A stretch of 64,000 nucleotides of DNA from Terriglobia bacterium (GTDB lineage Bacteria; Acidobacteriota; Terriglobia; Acidiferrales; UBA7541). Below are positions 35,330 through 44,429 of the stretch, piece after piece (position 1 is the stretch's first letter; each line of letters starts with the position of its first letter). Made by a program: the position numbers and the translations under genes. Under the pieces are notes generated by a model that made no database searches, had not been told where the DNA came from, and saw only the letters and a list, made by a program, of their open reading frames with translations. The stretch lies in the NCBI GenBank assembly GCA_020073605.1, contig JAIQEW010000004.1:142013-206012 (forward strand), written 5' to 3'.

Positions 35330-36601
35330 GTGCCATCCTCTGCCAAAACACCGCTGAACGCGAACCAGATCCGCGGCTTCTGGGCATCCTGGGCCGGCTG
35401 GGCGCTCGACGGCATGGACTCGTTCATCTACGCGCTCGTCCTCGTCCCCGCCATGCGGGAGCTTCTGCCGAAATCCGGCATCCCCGCTACCCCTGCCAAT
35501 ACGGGCTTCTATGGAGGGCTCCTTTTCGCCCTCTTTCTCATCGGGTGGGGCATGGCGATCGTTTGGGGACCCGTCGCGGACAAATTCGGCCGCGTCCGGA
35601 CGCTGGCGTTCACGATCCTCTGTTATTCGCTCTTCACGTTCCTGGCCGCCTTCGGCCAGAACATTTGGCAGGTCGCCGTGTGCCGCCTGCTCGCGGGAGT
35701 CGGCATCGGAGGGGAATGGGCCATGGGCGGCACGTTCGTCGCCGAGGAGTGGCCCGAGGACCGGCGCAAGATGGGCGCTGGCTACATGCACACCGGATAC
35801 TATTTCGGATTCTTTCTCGCGGCGCTCGCAAACCACTTCATCGGTGAATCGCATGGCTGGCGGCCGATGTTCATGGTCGGCGGCGCTCCCGCGGTATTGA
35901 TCGGATTCATTCTCTATAGCGTAACGGAGCCGGAACGCTGGAAGGCCCGCGCAAAGCGCGTCGTGAGCCCCTTCGCCACGATCTTCCGGCCGGAATTCCG
36001 CCGCCGCACATTGCTCAATTCGGCCTACGTCCTGGTCTCGATCATCGGGCTTTGGGCCGGCACGGTCTATGTCCCCACGTCCGTCGCCGAGATCGCCGGG
36101 AGGCTGCATCTGGCCGCCGGTCTGGCGCCGAAGCTCAGCACCTACGCCACGATGGTGATTTCTTTTGGGACGATCCTGGGTTGCCTTCCTCTTCCCTGGA
36201 TCGCGGAACGGTTCGGTCGCCGCAAGACTCTCGCGATCTACTTCGTCCTAATGGCGGTATCGATCATCGGTTGCTTCGGATTCGCTTTCTACCTTCCCCA
36301 GGATGCGATGAAGTGGTTCTTCGTCGGACTGTTCTTCCTCGGGATCGGCGGAGCGAATTTCGCCATGTACACCCTCTGGTTGCCCGAGCAGTATCCGACG
36401 GAATGCCGCGGGAGCGCCTTCGCATTTGCGACTTCGGTTGGCCGGTTCGTGGGCGCGGGTTTCACGTTCCTGGTGGGTGCCGGCGTATCCCATTTCCACA
36501 CGATCGGCATTCCGGTCGCGCTGACCTCTCTGGCCTTCCTTTTCGGGCTTCTCCTCATCCCGTTCGGCCATGAGACCACGGGCCAGCCGCTCCCGGACTA
36601 G
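35330..36601 (+). CDS. MFS metabolite:H+ symporter
   Basis: A twelve-helix major facilitator of about 423 residues. TM1 (FWASWAGWALDGMDSFIYAL) has the GWxxDxMD pattern of the aromatic-acid and sialate symporter group. Loop 2-3 is WGPVADKFGRVRTLA and loop 8-9 IAERFGRRKTLAI. The central loop FVAEEWPEDRRKMGAGYMHT is also typical. The frame is open from 34988 but the protein must begin near the GTG at 35330; no ribosome binding site is visible there. Divergent from the DUF167 operon. Substrate not determinable, probably a carboxylate. Confidence 0.82.
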   Translation: MPSSAKTPLNANQIRGFWASWAGWALDGMDSFIYALVLVPAMRELLPKSGIPATPANTGFYGGLLFALFLIGWGMAIVWGPVADKFGRVRTLAFTILCYSLFTFLAAFGQNIWQVAVCRLLAGVGIGGEWAMGGTFVAEEWPEDRRKMGAGYMHTGYYFGFFLAALANHFIGESHGWRPMFMVGGAPAVLIGFILYSVTEPERWKARAKRVVSPFATIFRPEFRRRTLLNSAYVLVSIIGLWAGTVYVPTSVAEIAGRLHLAAGLAPKLSTYATMVISFGTILGCLPLPWIAERFGRRKTLAIYFVLMAVSIIGCFGFAFYLPQDAMKWFFVGLFFLGIGGANFAMYTLWLPEQYPTECRGSAFAFATSVGRFVGAGFTFLVGAGVSHFHTIGIPVALTSLAFLFGLLLIPFGHETTGQPLPD

Positions 36602-36725
36602 CAGCCGCTGGTTGACATCCGGTCGATTTCACGGTTTTATGGGCGGCGCCTGAAACATCGAGCATCCGCCGCGCGTAGTTGTTTGGCAGAAGCCAATAAG
36701 CATTCTCCGGAGGAAAGGCGAATCC

Positions 36726-37622
36726 TTGGACGCCATTTCGCTCGAAAACGTCTCCAAGTCGTATGACTCCGTGACCGCCGTCAGCGACGTCAGCCTGCGC
36801 GTTCGCCAGGGTGCGGTTCTCGGGCTGCTGGGACCCAACGGCGCTGGCAAGACCACCACGATCCGCATGGTGATGAACATCCTCGTCCCAGACGAAGGCA
36901 CGATTCAGGTCCTGGGGCGCCCGGTCAGCGACGAAACGCGCGACTCGATCGGTTATTTGCCCGAAGAGCGCGGACTCTATCCGCGCATGCACGTTCGCCC
37001 TCTGATCGTTTTTCTTGCGGCTCTGCATGGCTTGTCTGAAGCCGAGGCCGACCGCCGCGCCCGCGAATGGCTCGACCGCTTCGAGCTTGGCGAATGGGGC
37101 GATAAGAAGGTCAACGAGCTTTCCAAAGGCATGCAGCAGAAGGTGCAGTTCATCGCGTCCGTCATCCATCGGCCGCCGCTCGTGATTCTCGACGAGCCGT
37201 TTTCAGGCCTCGATCCGGTGAACGCCGCCACGGTCAAGGACATCATGCTCGAGATGCGCGATCAGGGCTGCACGATCGTCCTTTCCACGCACCGCATGGA
37301 GCAAGTCGAGAAGATGTGCGACTCGATCTGCCTGATCAATCACGGCCGCAGCGTTCTCGATGGGGACCTTCGCGCCATCAAGCAGTCCTACGGCAAGAAC
37401 ACCGTGCACATCGAATTCACAGGCCCCGATACCTTTCTCCAGCATCCTTCGGTTGCTGCCCTCAATCGCTTTGCAACGGGAGTGGAAGCCAAGATCAAGC
37501 CCGGCGCCGATCCTCAGGAAATCCTGAGGGCTGCCGTGCAGTCCGGCGCGCAGATCAACCGGTTTGAGCTGCTCGAGCCTTCGCTCAGCGACATCTTCAT
37601 CGAGAAGACATCCAATGCGTAA
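36726..37622 (+). CDS. ABC transporter ATPase (NatA-like exporter)
   Basis: A 298-residue ATPase. Walker A is GPNGAGKTTTIR, the signature ELSKGMQQKVQFIAS, Walker B LVILDEPFSGLDPVNA and the switch STHRMEQVEK. A C-terminal DUF4162-type extension (about 220-298) is typical of NatA and related exporters. It begins with TTG, with GGAGGAAAGG seven bases upstream. Its end overlaps the permease start by eight bases, so they work as one exporter, of ions or a small toxic molecule. Confidence 0.92.
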   Translation: MDAISLENVSKSYDSVTAVSDVSLRVRQGAVLGLLGPNGAGKTTTIRMVMNILVPDEGTIQVLGRPVSDETRDSIGYLPEERGLYPRMHVRPLIVFLAALHGLSEAEADRRAREWLDRFELGEWGDKKVNELSKGMQQKVQFIASVIHRPPLVILDEPFSGLDPVNAATVKDIMLEMRDQGCTIVLSTHRMEQVEKMCDSICLINHGRSVLDGDLRAIKQSYGKNTVHIEFTGPDTFLQHPSVAALNRFATGVEAKIKPGADPQEILRAAVQSGAQINRFELLEPSLSDIFIEKTSNA

Positions 37623-38883
37623 AATCTGGCTGGTCATCAAGCGCGAATACGTCACGCGGGTCAAGACGAAGGGTTTTGTCATCGCCACTCTGATGGTGCC
37701 GTCGATCGGGATCTTCACCGTTGTGCTCGTCGCGTTTCTTGCCACTCACAGGTCGGACCAGAACGTTCGAATCGCCATCGTGGACAATGCGGGCGGGCTG
37801 GCCGAAGCAGCCGCCCGTAGCCTGAGCGGCGCGCGCTCAAACGGCAAGCAGGAGTTTGCGATGTTCGAATCCATCGACCGCCCAGCGTCCCCGGAAGCCG
37901 TCCAACAGGGCCTGCGGGATCGCATCAATTCTGGCGCCCTCGATGCCTACCTCGTGATTCCCGGCGATCTCAGCCACCCTTTCGAGTTTCACACGAAGAA
38001 TCCCGGCAACTTCGCGCTCCTTGGGCCCCTGAACGCTGCCGCGAATCTGACGCTGATCGAAGCGCGTTTGCGCGCGCGCGGCATCCGCGTGGACGACGTG
38101 AGCGAGCTTTCCCGCGGCGCGGATCTCCAGGTCATCAAGGTCAGTAAGTCCGGCGAGTCCGTTGAAAGAGGCCAGACAATCGGCATCGGCGTCGGCCTCG
38201 TGATACTGCTGTACATGTCCTTGCTGATGTACGGCATCACCACGATGCGGTCCGTCCTCGAGGAAAAGACCACCCGCACGATGGAGGTGCTCATTTCGTC
38301 CGTGCGGCCCGCTCAGCTGCTCGCCGGGAAGATCCTCGGCGTGGCCGGAGCGGCTTTCACGCAGTTCACGATCTGGATCGTCACACTCGGCCTGCTCCTC
38401 TCGTATGGAGCGGTGATGGCCGCCATGTTCAACCCCGGCTCCACGTTTCCGAAGATTCACGTTCCGATCTCCCTGCTGATCTGGGCCGGATTCTTTTTCT
38501 TCGGCGGGTACTTCCTATATTCCGCGATGTTTGCCGCGATAGGCGCGGCTTGCTCCTCCGAGGAGGACGCCCAGCAATTGCAGTGGCTTGCGATGGGGCC
38601 GCTGGTCTTCACCATGATGATCTACTGGACGGTTCTCAGCGATCCCTCCTCCACGGCGTCCATCATCCTGTCTGAGATACCGTTTTGCGCGCCGGTGCTG
38701 ATGCCTCTGCGTATCTCCGTGCAGGCGCCACCCGTCTGGCAAGCGGCACTCTCGGTCGTCCTGTTGCTTCTCACCACGGTCGGCGTGATTTACGGCTCGG
38801 CGAAGATTTATCGCGTCGGCGTCCTGATGTACGGCAAGCGCCCCACGATCCCCGAACTCGTCCGCTGGCTCCGTTATTCCTAA
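37615..38883 (+). CDS. ABC-2 type permease (NatB-like)
   Basis: A 422-residue membrane permease. A first helix (GFVIATLMVPSIGIFTVVLV) is followed by an external domain of about 150 residues, then five helices, with TTRTMEVLISSVRPAQLLAG as the conserved ABC-2 segment. The topology of NatB and YhaP-type proteins is the same. Its ATG lies inside the ATPase gene's end. Substrate unknown. Confidence 0.9.
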   Translation: MRKIWLVIKREYVTRVKTKGFVIATLMVPSIGIFTVVLVAFLATHRSDQNVRIAIVDNAGGLAEAAARSLSGARSNGKQEFAMFESIDRPASPEAVQQGLRDRINSGALDAYLVIPGDLSHPFEFHTKNPGNFALLGPLNAAANLTLIEARLRARGIRVDDVSELSRGADLQVIKVSKSGESVERGQTIGIGVGLVILLYMSLLMYGITTMRSVLEEKTTRTMEVLISSVRPAQLLAGKILGVAGAAFTQFTIWIVTLGLLLSYGAVMAAMFNPGSTFPKIHVPISLLIWAGFFFFGGYFLYSAMFAAIGAACSSEEDAQQLQWLAMGPLVFTMMIYWTVLSDPSSTASIILSEIPFCAPVLMPLRISVQAPPVWQAALSVVLLLLTTVGVIYGSAKIYRVGVLMYGKRPTIPELVRWLRYS

Positions 38884-38903
38884 CCGGAGTCCACACGACT
38901 TCA

Positions 38904-39674
38904 TCAAGGGCGCGAGGGCAGTTTCCTGTCGGCGACCGCCCTAGTGCGAACATTGACGGTTATCTGAAAGGCCGCAAGCTCCTTGTTCCCCTCGCTCGTT
39001 TTGCAGGGCCCCGTCGCCACGTCCTCATACGGGCTGCAGCGCGTGGAGAGCCGGAAGGTAAACCTATCGGCATCCAGCCACCGGACACTGTCGTCGTTCG
39101 GTTCGGCTATTTCGCCTTCCCTCGTGGCCCAATCGTCCATCCCGCAGCATTCCTTTCTGGGAGCTGCCAGCTTGGTGCGGCGTACTTCAAGCACGTGGAT
39201 ATCAGGCAATCGCACTACCCAGAGTTGGTCGCTGTCCTCGTTGCTCGTATGAAGAATCACATTGGCGGAATCGGAAGACCACGCGGCAAGGTCCTCCACA
39301 AAATCTGTAATCGGTAGGTGCGTGCAACGTAGGGTGTGCCGGTCAATCAAGAATGCGCGGCGTCTATCGCCGACGCTTATGAATATCTGATACCTTCCGC
39401 TGGCATCAGTTGGCGACACTGAGATTTCGTCAATATTCTCGTCCGGGTCGGCCGCAGATCCCAACAGCGTTCGCAATCCCTCTTGAACCAGCCAGACCCG
39501 CCGCTCGACATCGAATTCGAGGCCGAGCGAAGCACCTCCGCGACGGATTTTCTTCCATCGAGTGTTCACTCCGTTCTGCGGATGAGCGGCGGTTGATGCA
39601 AGAGCCCGAGAGGAAAACACGGTGGCAGCCGCGACCAGAACGAGCAGCAGCCCGCAGATTCGCACACGCTTCAT
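38904..39674 (-). CDS. Secreted protein of unknown function
   Basis: A 256-residue protein with a signal peptide (ICGLLLVLVAAATVFSSRALA). The mature part has beta-propeller-like fragments (GRYQIFISVGDRRRAFLIDR, LAAWSSDSANVILHTSNEDS), as in WD40/TolB-like domains, but too few repeats are clear to name a fold. Several cysteines (KECCGMDD, TRCSPYED, GPCKTSE) could form disulfides outside the cytoplasm. Alone on its strand, no functional hint from neighbours. Confidence 0.6.
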   Translation of the reverse strand: MKRVRICGLLLVLVAAATVFSSRALASTAAHPQNGVNTRWKKIRRGGASLGLEFDVERRVWLVQEGLRTLLGSAADPDENIDEISVSPTDASGRYQIFISVGDRRRAFLIDRHTLRCTHLPITDFVEDLAAWSSDSANVILHTSNEDSDQLWVVRLPDIHVLEVRRTKLAAPRKECCGMDDWATREGEIAEPNDDSVRWLDADRFTFRLSTRCSPYEDVATGPCKTSEGNKELAAFQITVNVRTRAVADRKLPSRP

Positions 39675-39771
39675 CTCATCCTCCCGTCATTTCTGAGGCC
39701 TTCCCCTTCTACGATGGCCAGAGAGCGCGGCGCCGAGACCAGTCTCCGCCGCCGTCCCATTGTCACTGAAA

Positions 39772-39791
39772 GGGCGGGGTTTCAACCCCGC
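39772..39791. repeat. 20-base hairpin GGCGGGGTT-TC-AACCCCGCC
   Basis: A perfect 9+2+9 palindrome between the secreted protein and yggS. There is no T run beside it, so it is a weak terminator at best. A palindrome with the same 9+2+9 layout but different bases lies at 52489-52508. Confidence 0.6.
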
Positions 39792-39867
39792 CACAAAAGA
39801 CGGCGCGAAGCGCCTTCCTATGCGCTGGGTCTCTCGCAGCAAGTATTCCTCTCGCCCAGGCACGCGC

Positions 39868-40563
39868 TCACCTTCGGCTCCCAAATAGAATCGTGCCGAG
39901 CCGAGTTTCCGTCGCGCCCTCCTCGATGGCAACATCGAAATCATGACTCATTCCCATCGAAAGGACCGGCAGCGGACACCCAACCTGGACACTCAACTCG
40001 TCCCGCAGCTCTCGCAATCTCCGAAAGTAAGGCCGCGCCAGCTCCGAATTCTCGAAATACGGCGGGATCGCCATCAGCCCGCGCAGCTCCAAATGCGGCA
40101 GCAATGAGATTCCCTCTGTCAGCGCCGCCGCGTCCATCTCGGCCACTCCGCTTTTCGTCGTCTCATTCCCGAGGTGCACTTCGATGAGCACCGGCAGGCG
40201 CCTCTTTTCCTCTGCGGCCGCCTGATCGAGCTTGCTCGCAAGCGTCCATGAATCGACCGAGTCGATCCGGTCAAACAAGTGTACGGCCCGCCGCACTTTG
40301 TTGCTCTGCAAGTGCCCGATGAAGTGCCACGTCGCGTCGAGCCCGGTGAGCTTCGCGCGCTTGGCCTCGAATTCCTGCACGCGATTCTCGCCGAAGTGCC
40401 TGAGTCCCGCCTCGTGGGCCGCGCGAATCGCTTCCGCCGGAAACGTCTTCGACACCGCGACAATCGTGATTTCCTCCGCGAGCCGCCCCGCACGCCCGGC
40501 CGCGCGCGCGATCCGCTCACGCACGCGCTCGAGATTCTCCACGATGGCACTCGTTTGCGTCAT
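39868..40563 (-). CDS. yggS: YggS-family pyridoxal phosphate homeostasis protein
   Basis: A 231-residue cytoplasmic PLP-binding protein with the alanine-racemase-like barrel. The PLP lysine is K39 in ITIVAVSKTFP. Family motifs FGENRVQEFEAK, WHFIGHLQSNKVRR and LSMGMSHDFDVAIEEGATE are all present. It keeps free vitamin B6 balanced and has no known enzymatic activity. The start at 40563 is preferred; earlier in-frame starts add non-conserved residues. Confidence 0.95.
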   Translation of the reverse strand: MTQTSAIVENLERVRERIARAAGRAGRLAEEITIVAVSKTFPAEAIRAAHEAGLRHFGENRVQEFEAKRAKLTGLDATWHFIGHLQSNKVRRAVHLFDRIDSVDSWTLASKLDQAAAEEKRRLPVLIEVHLGNETTKSGVAEMDAAALTEGISLLPHLELRGLMAIPPYFENSELARPYFRRLRELRDELSVQVGCPLPVLSMGMSHDFDVAIEEGATETRLGTILFGSRR

Positions 40564-40958
40564 GATTCGCCGCGATTCTAGCATGCGCCACACTTCACCT
40601 CCGGTTCGCCGCCAGTCCACAGGACCTGGTCCTTGACACGCTTCTCCCGCCTGCTAGCGTGGAAGAGATGCGCAACGACTGCGCACATGTAGGGCGAACG
40701 ATCTCTCCCGCCGCAGCGGGGCGCCACAGGTGTGCGTCTTCGCAACGCTCTGATCGGTCCCGTTCCGGCGCAGATTCGATGTCCTTACTCGACACACCGT
40801 GCCGAGCAAGAATCGAGCTAACTCGTTCAAAACAAAGCATCGGGACACTGTCTACTCGACACACTTTTGAGGGGTCCGCGCGAACCACTTTTCCACGCAG
40901 GTCCCCTGCCTCTTCTGCGTCTCTGCGACGCTCCCATGCTAGACTGAGCCGAACTTCA
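40564..40958. other. 395-base region upstream of thymidylate kinase
   Basis: No supported gene. A promoter-like pair TTGACA (40633-40638) and TAGCGT (40655-40660), 16 apart, points toward tmk. The 12-base direct repeat TACTCGACACAC occurs at 40786-40797 and 40853-40864. A hairpin with GGGG-CC-GCG against CGC-GG-CCCC lies near 40871-40907. This could be a long leader or an unannotated RNA. Confidence 0.45.
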
Positions 40959-41660
40959 ATGCCTGCGCGCGGCAAATTCATCGTCCTGGAAGGAATCGAC
41001 GGCTCCGGCAAGCGCACGCAGCTCGAAGCACTCGCTCGCGCGTTCGCGGGGCGGGGAATCGCCTTCTCGCAGATCAGCTTTCCCAATTACAGCGGCTTTT
41101 TCGGCAAGCTCGTCGCGCGGTTCCTTAACGGCGAATTCGGCCCGCTCGCTGCCGTCGATCCGCACTTTTCGGCTTTGCTTTACGCCTGCGACCGCCTGGA
41201 GTCGAAGCCCGTTATCGAAGCGGCGCTCGCTGCCGGAAAAATCCTGCTCGCCGACCGCTACGTCGGCTCGAATCTGGCGCATCAGGGCTCCCGCGTGCCG
41301 CGCGAGAAGCGCAACGAGTTCCTGAATTGGCTGAAGCAGCTCGAATACGAAGTCCACGCGCTGCCCTCCGAGGATCTCGTCGTCTATTTGCGCTTGCCCG
41401 TGGCCGAGGCGCACCGCCTGGTCGGCGAAAAGGGCGCGCGAGAGTACACGAATTCGCGGCATGACTTGCAGGAATCCGACGTTGCGCATCTCGAAGCGGC
41501 GTCTCGCGTCTACGACGAGCTGGCGCGGCAGCCCAATTGGATCACGATCGAGTGCTTCGACGCGGCGTCCCGCTCTCTTCGCCCGCCTGCGGCGATTCAC
41601 CAGGAAATTCTTTCGGCGGTGGAAGCGCGCATCCACTCCGCGCTTCATGCCAACGGCTAA
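40959..41660 (+). CDS. tmk: Thymidylate kinase
   Basis: A 233-residue dTMP kinase, making dTDP for DNA synthesis. The P-loop is LEGIDGSGKRTQLEALARAF (from residue 10), and DRYVGSNLAHQGSRVPREKR is the conserved DRY substrate region. The lid segment (EKGAREYTNSRHDLQESD) is typical of the longer bacterial form. The true start is the ATG at 40959. It is followed immediately by holB, a common pairing. Confidence 0.92.
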   Translation: MPARGKFIVLEGIDGSGKRTQLEALARAFAGRGIAFSQISFPNYSGFFGKLVARFLNGEFGPLAAVDPHFSALLYACDRLESKPVIEAALAAGKILLADRYVGSNLAHQGSRVPREKRNEFLNWLKQLEYEVHALPSEDLVVYLRLPVAEAHRLVGEKGAREYTNSRHDLQESDVAHLEAASRVYDELARQPNWITIECFDAASRSLRPPAAIHQEILSAVEARIHSALHANG

Positions 41661-41664
41661 TCGA

Positions 41665-42765
41665 ATGAGCTTCAGCGAATTTCTCGGCAACGAACGCATC
41701 ATCGGCGCGCTGCGCGGCATGCTCCGCCGCGAACGCGTGCCGAGCGCCCTGCTCTTCACCGGGCCGCGCGGCATCGGGAAATACACGCTCGCGCGGATGT
41801 TCGCGCAGGCCGCGAACTGCGAGCGCCTGAAAGATGATTTCTGCGGCGAGTGCCCTTCCTGCCTGAAGATCGCGCGCCTCGAGGACCCCGCGCCGCTCAT
41901 CGAAGCGGGCCTCGGCGAGCGCGGCGAATCAGCGGACGCAGCTGCGGTCGAGCGCACGCCTCTCATCCTCGAAACGCATCCCGACGTCTGGCTGATCGTC
42001 CCGGATCCGGTGCGCCTCCGCACGCCGGTCGCCCGGCCGATGATCCGCGTCGGCCAGTTGCGCGCGGTGCAGCGCGCGGCCTATTTCAAGCCACAGGGCC
42101 GCCGCCGCGTCTTCATACTCGATGGCGCCGATACGATGCGCTGGAATGACGCCGATCTGTTTCTCAAGATCCTCGAGGAGCCGCCCGAGTCCGCCACGCT
42201 CATTCTACTCGCACCGACGCCCGACTCCTTGCTGCCCACGATCCGCTCGCGCTGCTTGCAGTTCCACTTTGCACCAGTCCCTGCGGAGAAGATCGAGGCG
42301 TTCCTTGAGGACCGCACCGATGCGAAGTCCGCGGAGCGCAAGCTCGCCGCCCGCCTCTCCGGCGGCAGCCCAGGGGCGGCGCTTTCGCTGGACCTCGAGG
42401 AATCGGCCCGTCTCCGGCGAAGCGTACTCCGGCTTCTGGAGCAGGCAGTAGCGGGAGAAAAGTTCGGCGACATCTTCGCCGCCACCGCTCAACTTGCCAA
42501 GCAGGAGCAGGAATCGTTTGAAAATATTCTGGAGCTGTTTTATAGTCTGTTCACAGACTTACTCGAGTCCTCCCTCGGCCCCGAGAGTAGTCTTCCTCGC
42601 AACCCTGACCTGCGACGGGAAGTGGAGTTGATTGCAAAGAAGATCGATTGGAACTGGGTCCTAAGGGCCACCTGCGGCATGGATACGTTGGAGGCCCGGC
42701 TTCGCCGTAATATCGGCCGTCAACTGGGTCTGGACGCCGTCATCGCTTCGCTCAGCGCTCGCTGA
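41665..42765 (+). CDS. holB: DNA polymerase III subunit delta'
   Basis: A 366-residue clamp-loader subunit. FLGNERIIGALRGMLRRERV is the typical beginning; Walker A is intact (GPRGIGKYTLARM) and a zinc knuckle CGECPSC follows. The sensor region ILEEPPESATLILLAPTPDS and SRCLQFHF complete the AAA+ fold. It helps load the sliding clamp. The ATG at 41647 overlapping tmk is an alternative start; 41665 begins with the conserved MSFSEFLGN. Confidence 0.9.
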   Translation: MSFSEFLGNERIIGALRGMLRRERVPSALLFTGPRGIGKYTLARMFAQAANCERLKDDFCGECPSCLKIARLEDPAPLIEAGLGERGESADAAAVERTPLILETHPDVWLIVPDPVRLRTPVARPMIRVGQLRAVQRAAYFKPQGRRRVFILDGADTMRWNDADLFLKILEEPPESATLILLAPTPDSLLPTIRSRCLQFHFAPVPAEKIEAFLEDRTDAKSAERKLAARLSGGSPGAALSLDLEESARLRRSVLRLLEQAVAGEKFGDIFAATAQLAKQEQESFENILELFYSLFTDLLESSLGPESSLPRNPDLRREVELIAKKIDWNWVLRATCGMDTLEARLRRNIGRQLGLDAVIASLSAR

Positions 42766-42859
42766 GGCGCCCCGCCCGTCCAATATTTTTTTTGCAAAAT
42801 TGTTGCAACCGAACGCCCTCTTCCGTAGTCATAAAGGGATAGCAAACTGAGGAGCATTT

Positions 42860-43213
42860 ATGGTTAACCGCAAGTTGTTTCGCCCCGCCCTGACTGACAT
42901 GAAGGATCAATACGCTCCACGAGCGGCGCAGCCCGCGCCGCAATCGGCTCCCCCGGGCCGGAAGAAACCCGCGCCGCCCGAACAGACCTTCGCGGAGAAC
43001 TTTTACTACGTGAAGCAGATGCAGTCGCGGACGCCCGTTGCCGTGGTCTTGACCGACGGCGAAGTACTTCGCGGCACGGTGGAATGGTACGACCGGGATT
43101 GCATCAAGCTCACGCGCTACGGCAGCCCGAATCTTCTGATTTACAAGCACTGCATCCGTTACCTCTATAAGGAAGGCGAGGATGCGGCCCAAGGCGGCAC
43201 GAACGGCCAGTAG
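42860..43213 (+). CDS. hfq: RNA chaperone Hfq
   Basis: A 117-residue Hfq. The Sm1 motif lies in VAVVLTDGEVLRGTVEWYDR and Sm2 reads LLIYKHCIRYLY, where most Hfq proteins have YKHA. The family core is thus complete, and a proline- and basic-rich N-terminal extension of about 40 residues is unusual in length. It would bind small RNAs and mRNAs as a hexamer. GAGGAG precedes the ATG; an AT-rich promoter region (poly-T and TTGCAA) lies upstream. Confidence 0.9.
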   Translation: MVNRKLFRPALTDMKDQYAPRAAQPAPQSAPPGRKKPAPPEQTFAENFYYVKQMQSRTPVAVVLTDGEVLRGTVEWYDRDCIKLTRYGSPNLLIYKHCIRYLYKEGEDAAQGGTNGQ

Positions 43214-43286
43214 GAATTCGCACCGGCGGATTTCGTAGCCGCTGTTCTGCGTTCGCCGAGGCCGCCAGCCGCGCCCCAAAACCACC

Positions 43287-44429
43287 ATGAAAATCGGGAT
43301 CACCTGCTATCCGACGTACGGCGGTTCCGGAGTGGTGGCCACCGAACTCGGCATTGAACTGGCGGCGCGGGGCCACGAAATTCATTTCATCAGCTACGCC
43401 ATGCCGATTCGTTTGAGCGGTGCGGGCGAGCGGCTCTTTTTTCACGAGGTGGAGGTCACCACCTACCCTCTTTTCGATCACCCCCCCTACACGCTCGCGC
43501 TTGCGACCAAAATGACCGAGGTCGCCGAAGCCGCGTCGCTTGACCTGTTGCACGTCCATTACGCGATCCCGCACTCCGTGAGCGCGCTGCTCGCCCGCAT
43601 GATGGCGGCGCCCAGGCGCCTGCCGTTCATCACCACGCTGCACGGCACCGACATCACTCTCGTCGGCAACGACCGCAGCTATCTGCCCATCACGCGCTTT
43701 TCGATCGAGCAGAGCGACGGTGTGACGGCCATCTCGAATTACCTGCGCGACCGCACGCTGAAGGAATTCGAAATCAAGCGGCCCATCGAAGTGATTCCCA
43801 ATTTCGTCAACTGCGACCTCTACAAACGCTCGAGTGACGCATCGGCTCGCGCGCAATGGGCCCCCGGCGGCGAGCCGATCCTGATGCACCTTTCGAACTT
43901 CCGCCCGGTGAAGCGCCTCACCGACGTGGTCGAAATTTTCGCGCTCGTCCGAGAGAAAATGGCCGCCAAGCTTGTCCTGATCGGCGACGGCCCCGACCGC
44001 GGCGCCGCCGAGTACGTCGTGCGAAAGAAGCGCCTTTCGAAAGACGTGTTCTTTCTGGGGAAGCAGGACCGCGTCCATGAAAAGCTCGGCTTGGCCGATC
44101 TTTTCCTTCTTCCGAGCGATGAAGAGTCCTTTGGGCTTGCCGCGCTAGAGGCGATGGCTTGCGAAGTTCCGGTGATTGCGTCGAACGTCGGCGGGGTGCC
44201 CGAGGTGGTCAAGCACGGTGTGGATGGCTATCTTTTCAAGCCGCGGGACGTTGCCACGGCCGCCAAGTATGCGCTGGAGATTCTCACGCGCCCCGATCGC
44301 GGCCGCATGATGGGCGAGATGGCTCGCGCCGACGCCAGCCGCCAGTACTGCTCGAACGACATCATCCCGCTCTACGAGGCTTACTACAGGAAAGTGTTGA
44401 ACTCTTCCGGTGTTGCCGCCGGCGCCTAG
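43287..44429 (+). CDS. bshA: N-acetyl-alpha-D-glucosaminyl L-malate synthase (bacillithiol biosynthesis)
   Basis: A 380-residue GT4 glycosyltransferase that joins N-acetylglucosamine to L-malate, the first step of bacillithiol synthesis. The start MKIGITCYPTYGGSGVVATE is diagnostic, and THLHGTDITLVG-type sequence (TTLHGTDITLVGNDRSY) and the donor site LPSDEESFGLAALEAMACEV are conserved. The cell should thus use bacillithiol as its low-molecular-weight thiol. It overlaps the convergent next gene by four bases. Confidence 0.93.
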   Translation: MKIGITCYPTYGGSGVVATELGIELAARGHEIHFISYAMPIRLSGAGERLFFHEVEVTTYPLFDHPPYTLALATKMTEVAEAASLDLLHVHYAIPHSVSALLARMMAAPRRLPFITTLHGTDITLVGNDRSYLPITRFSIEQSDGVTAISNYLRDRTLKEFEIKRPIEVIPNFVNCDLYKRSSDASARAQWAPGGEPILMHLSNFRPVKRLTDVVEIFALVREKMAAKLVLIGDGPDRGAAEYVVRKKRLSKDVFFLGKQDRVHEKLGLADLFLLPSDEESFGLAALEAMACEVPVIASNVGGVPEVVKHGVDGYLFKPRDVATAAKYALEILTRPDRGRMMGEMARADASRQYCSNDIIPLYEAYYRKVLNSSGVAAGA

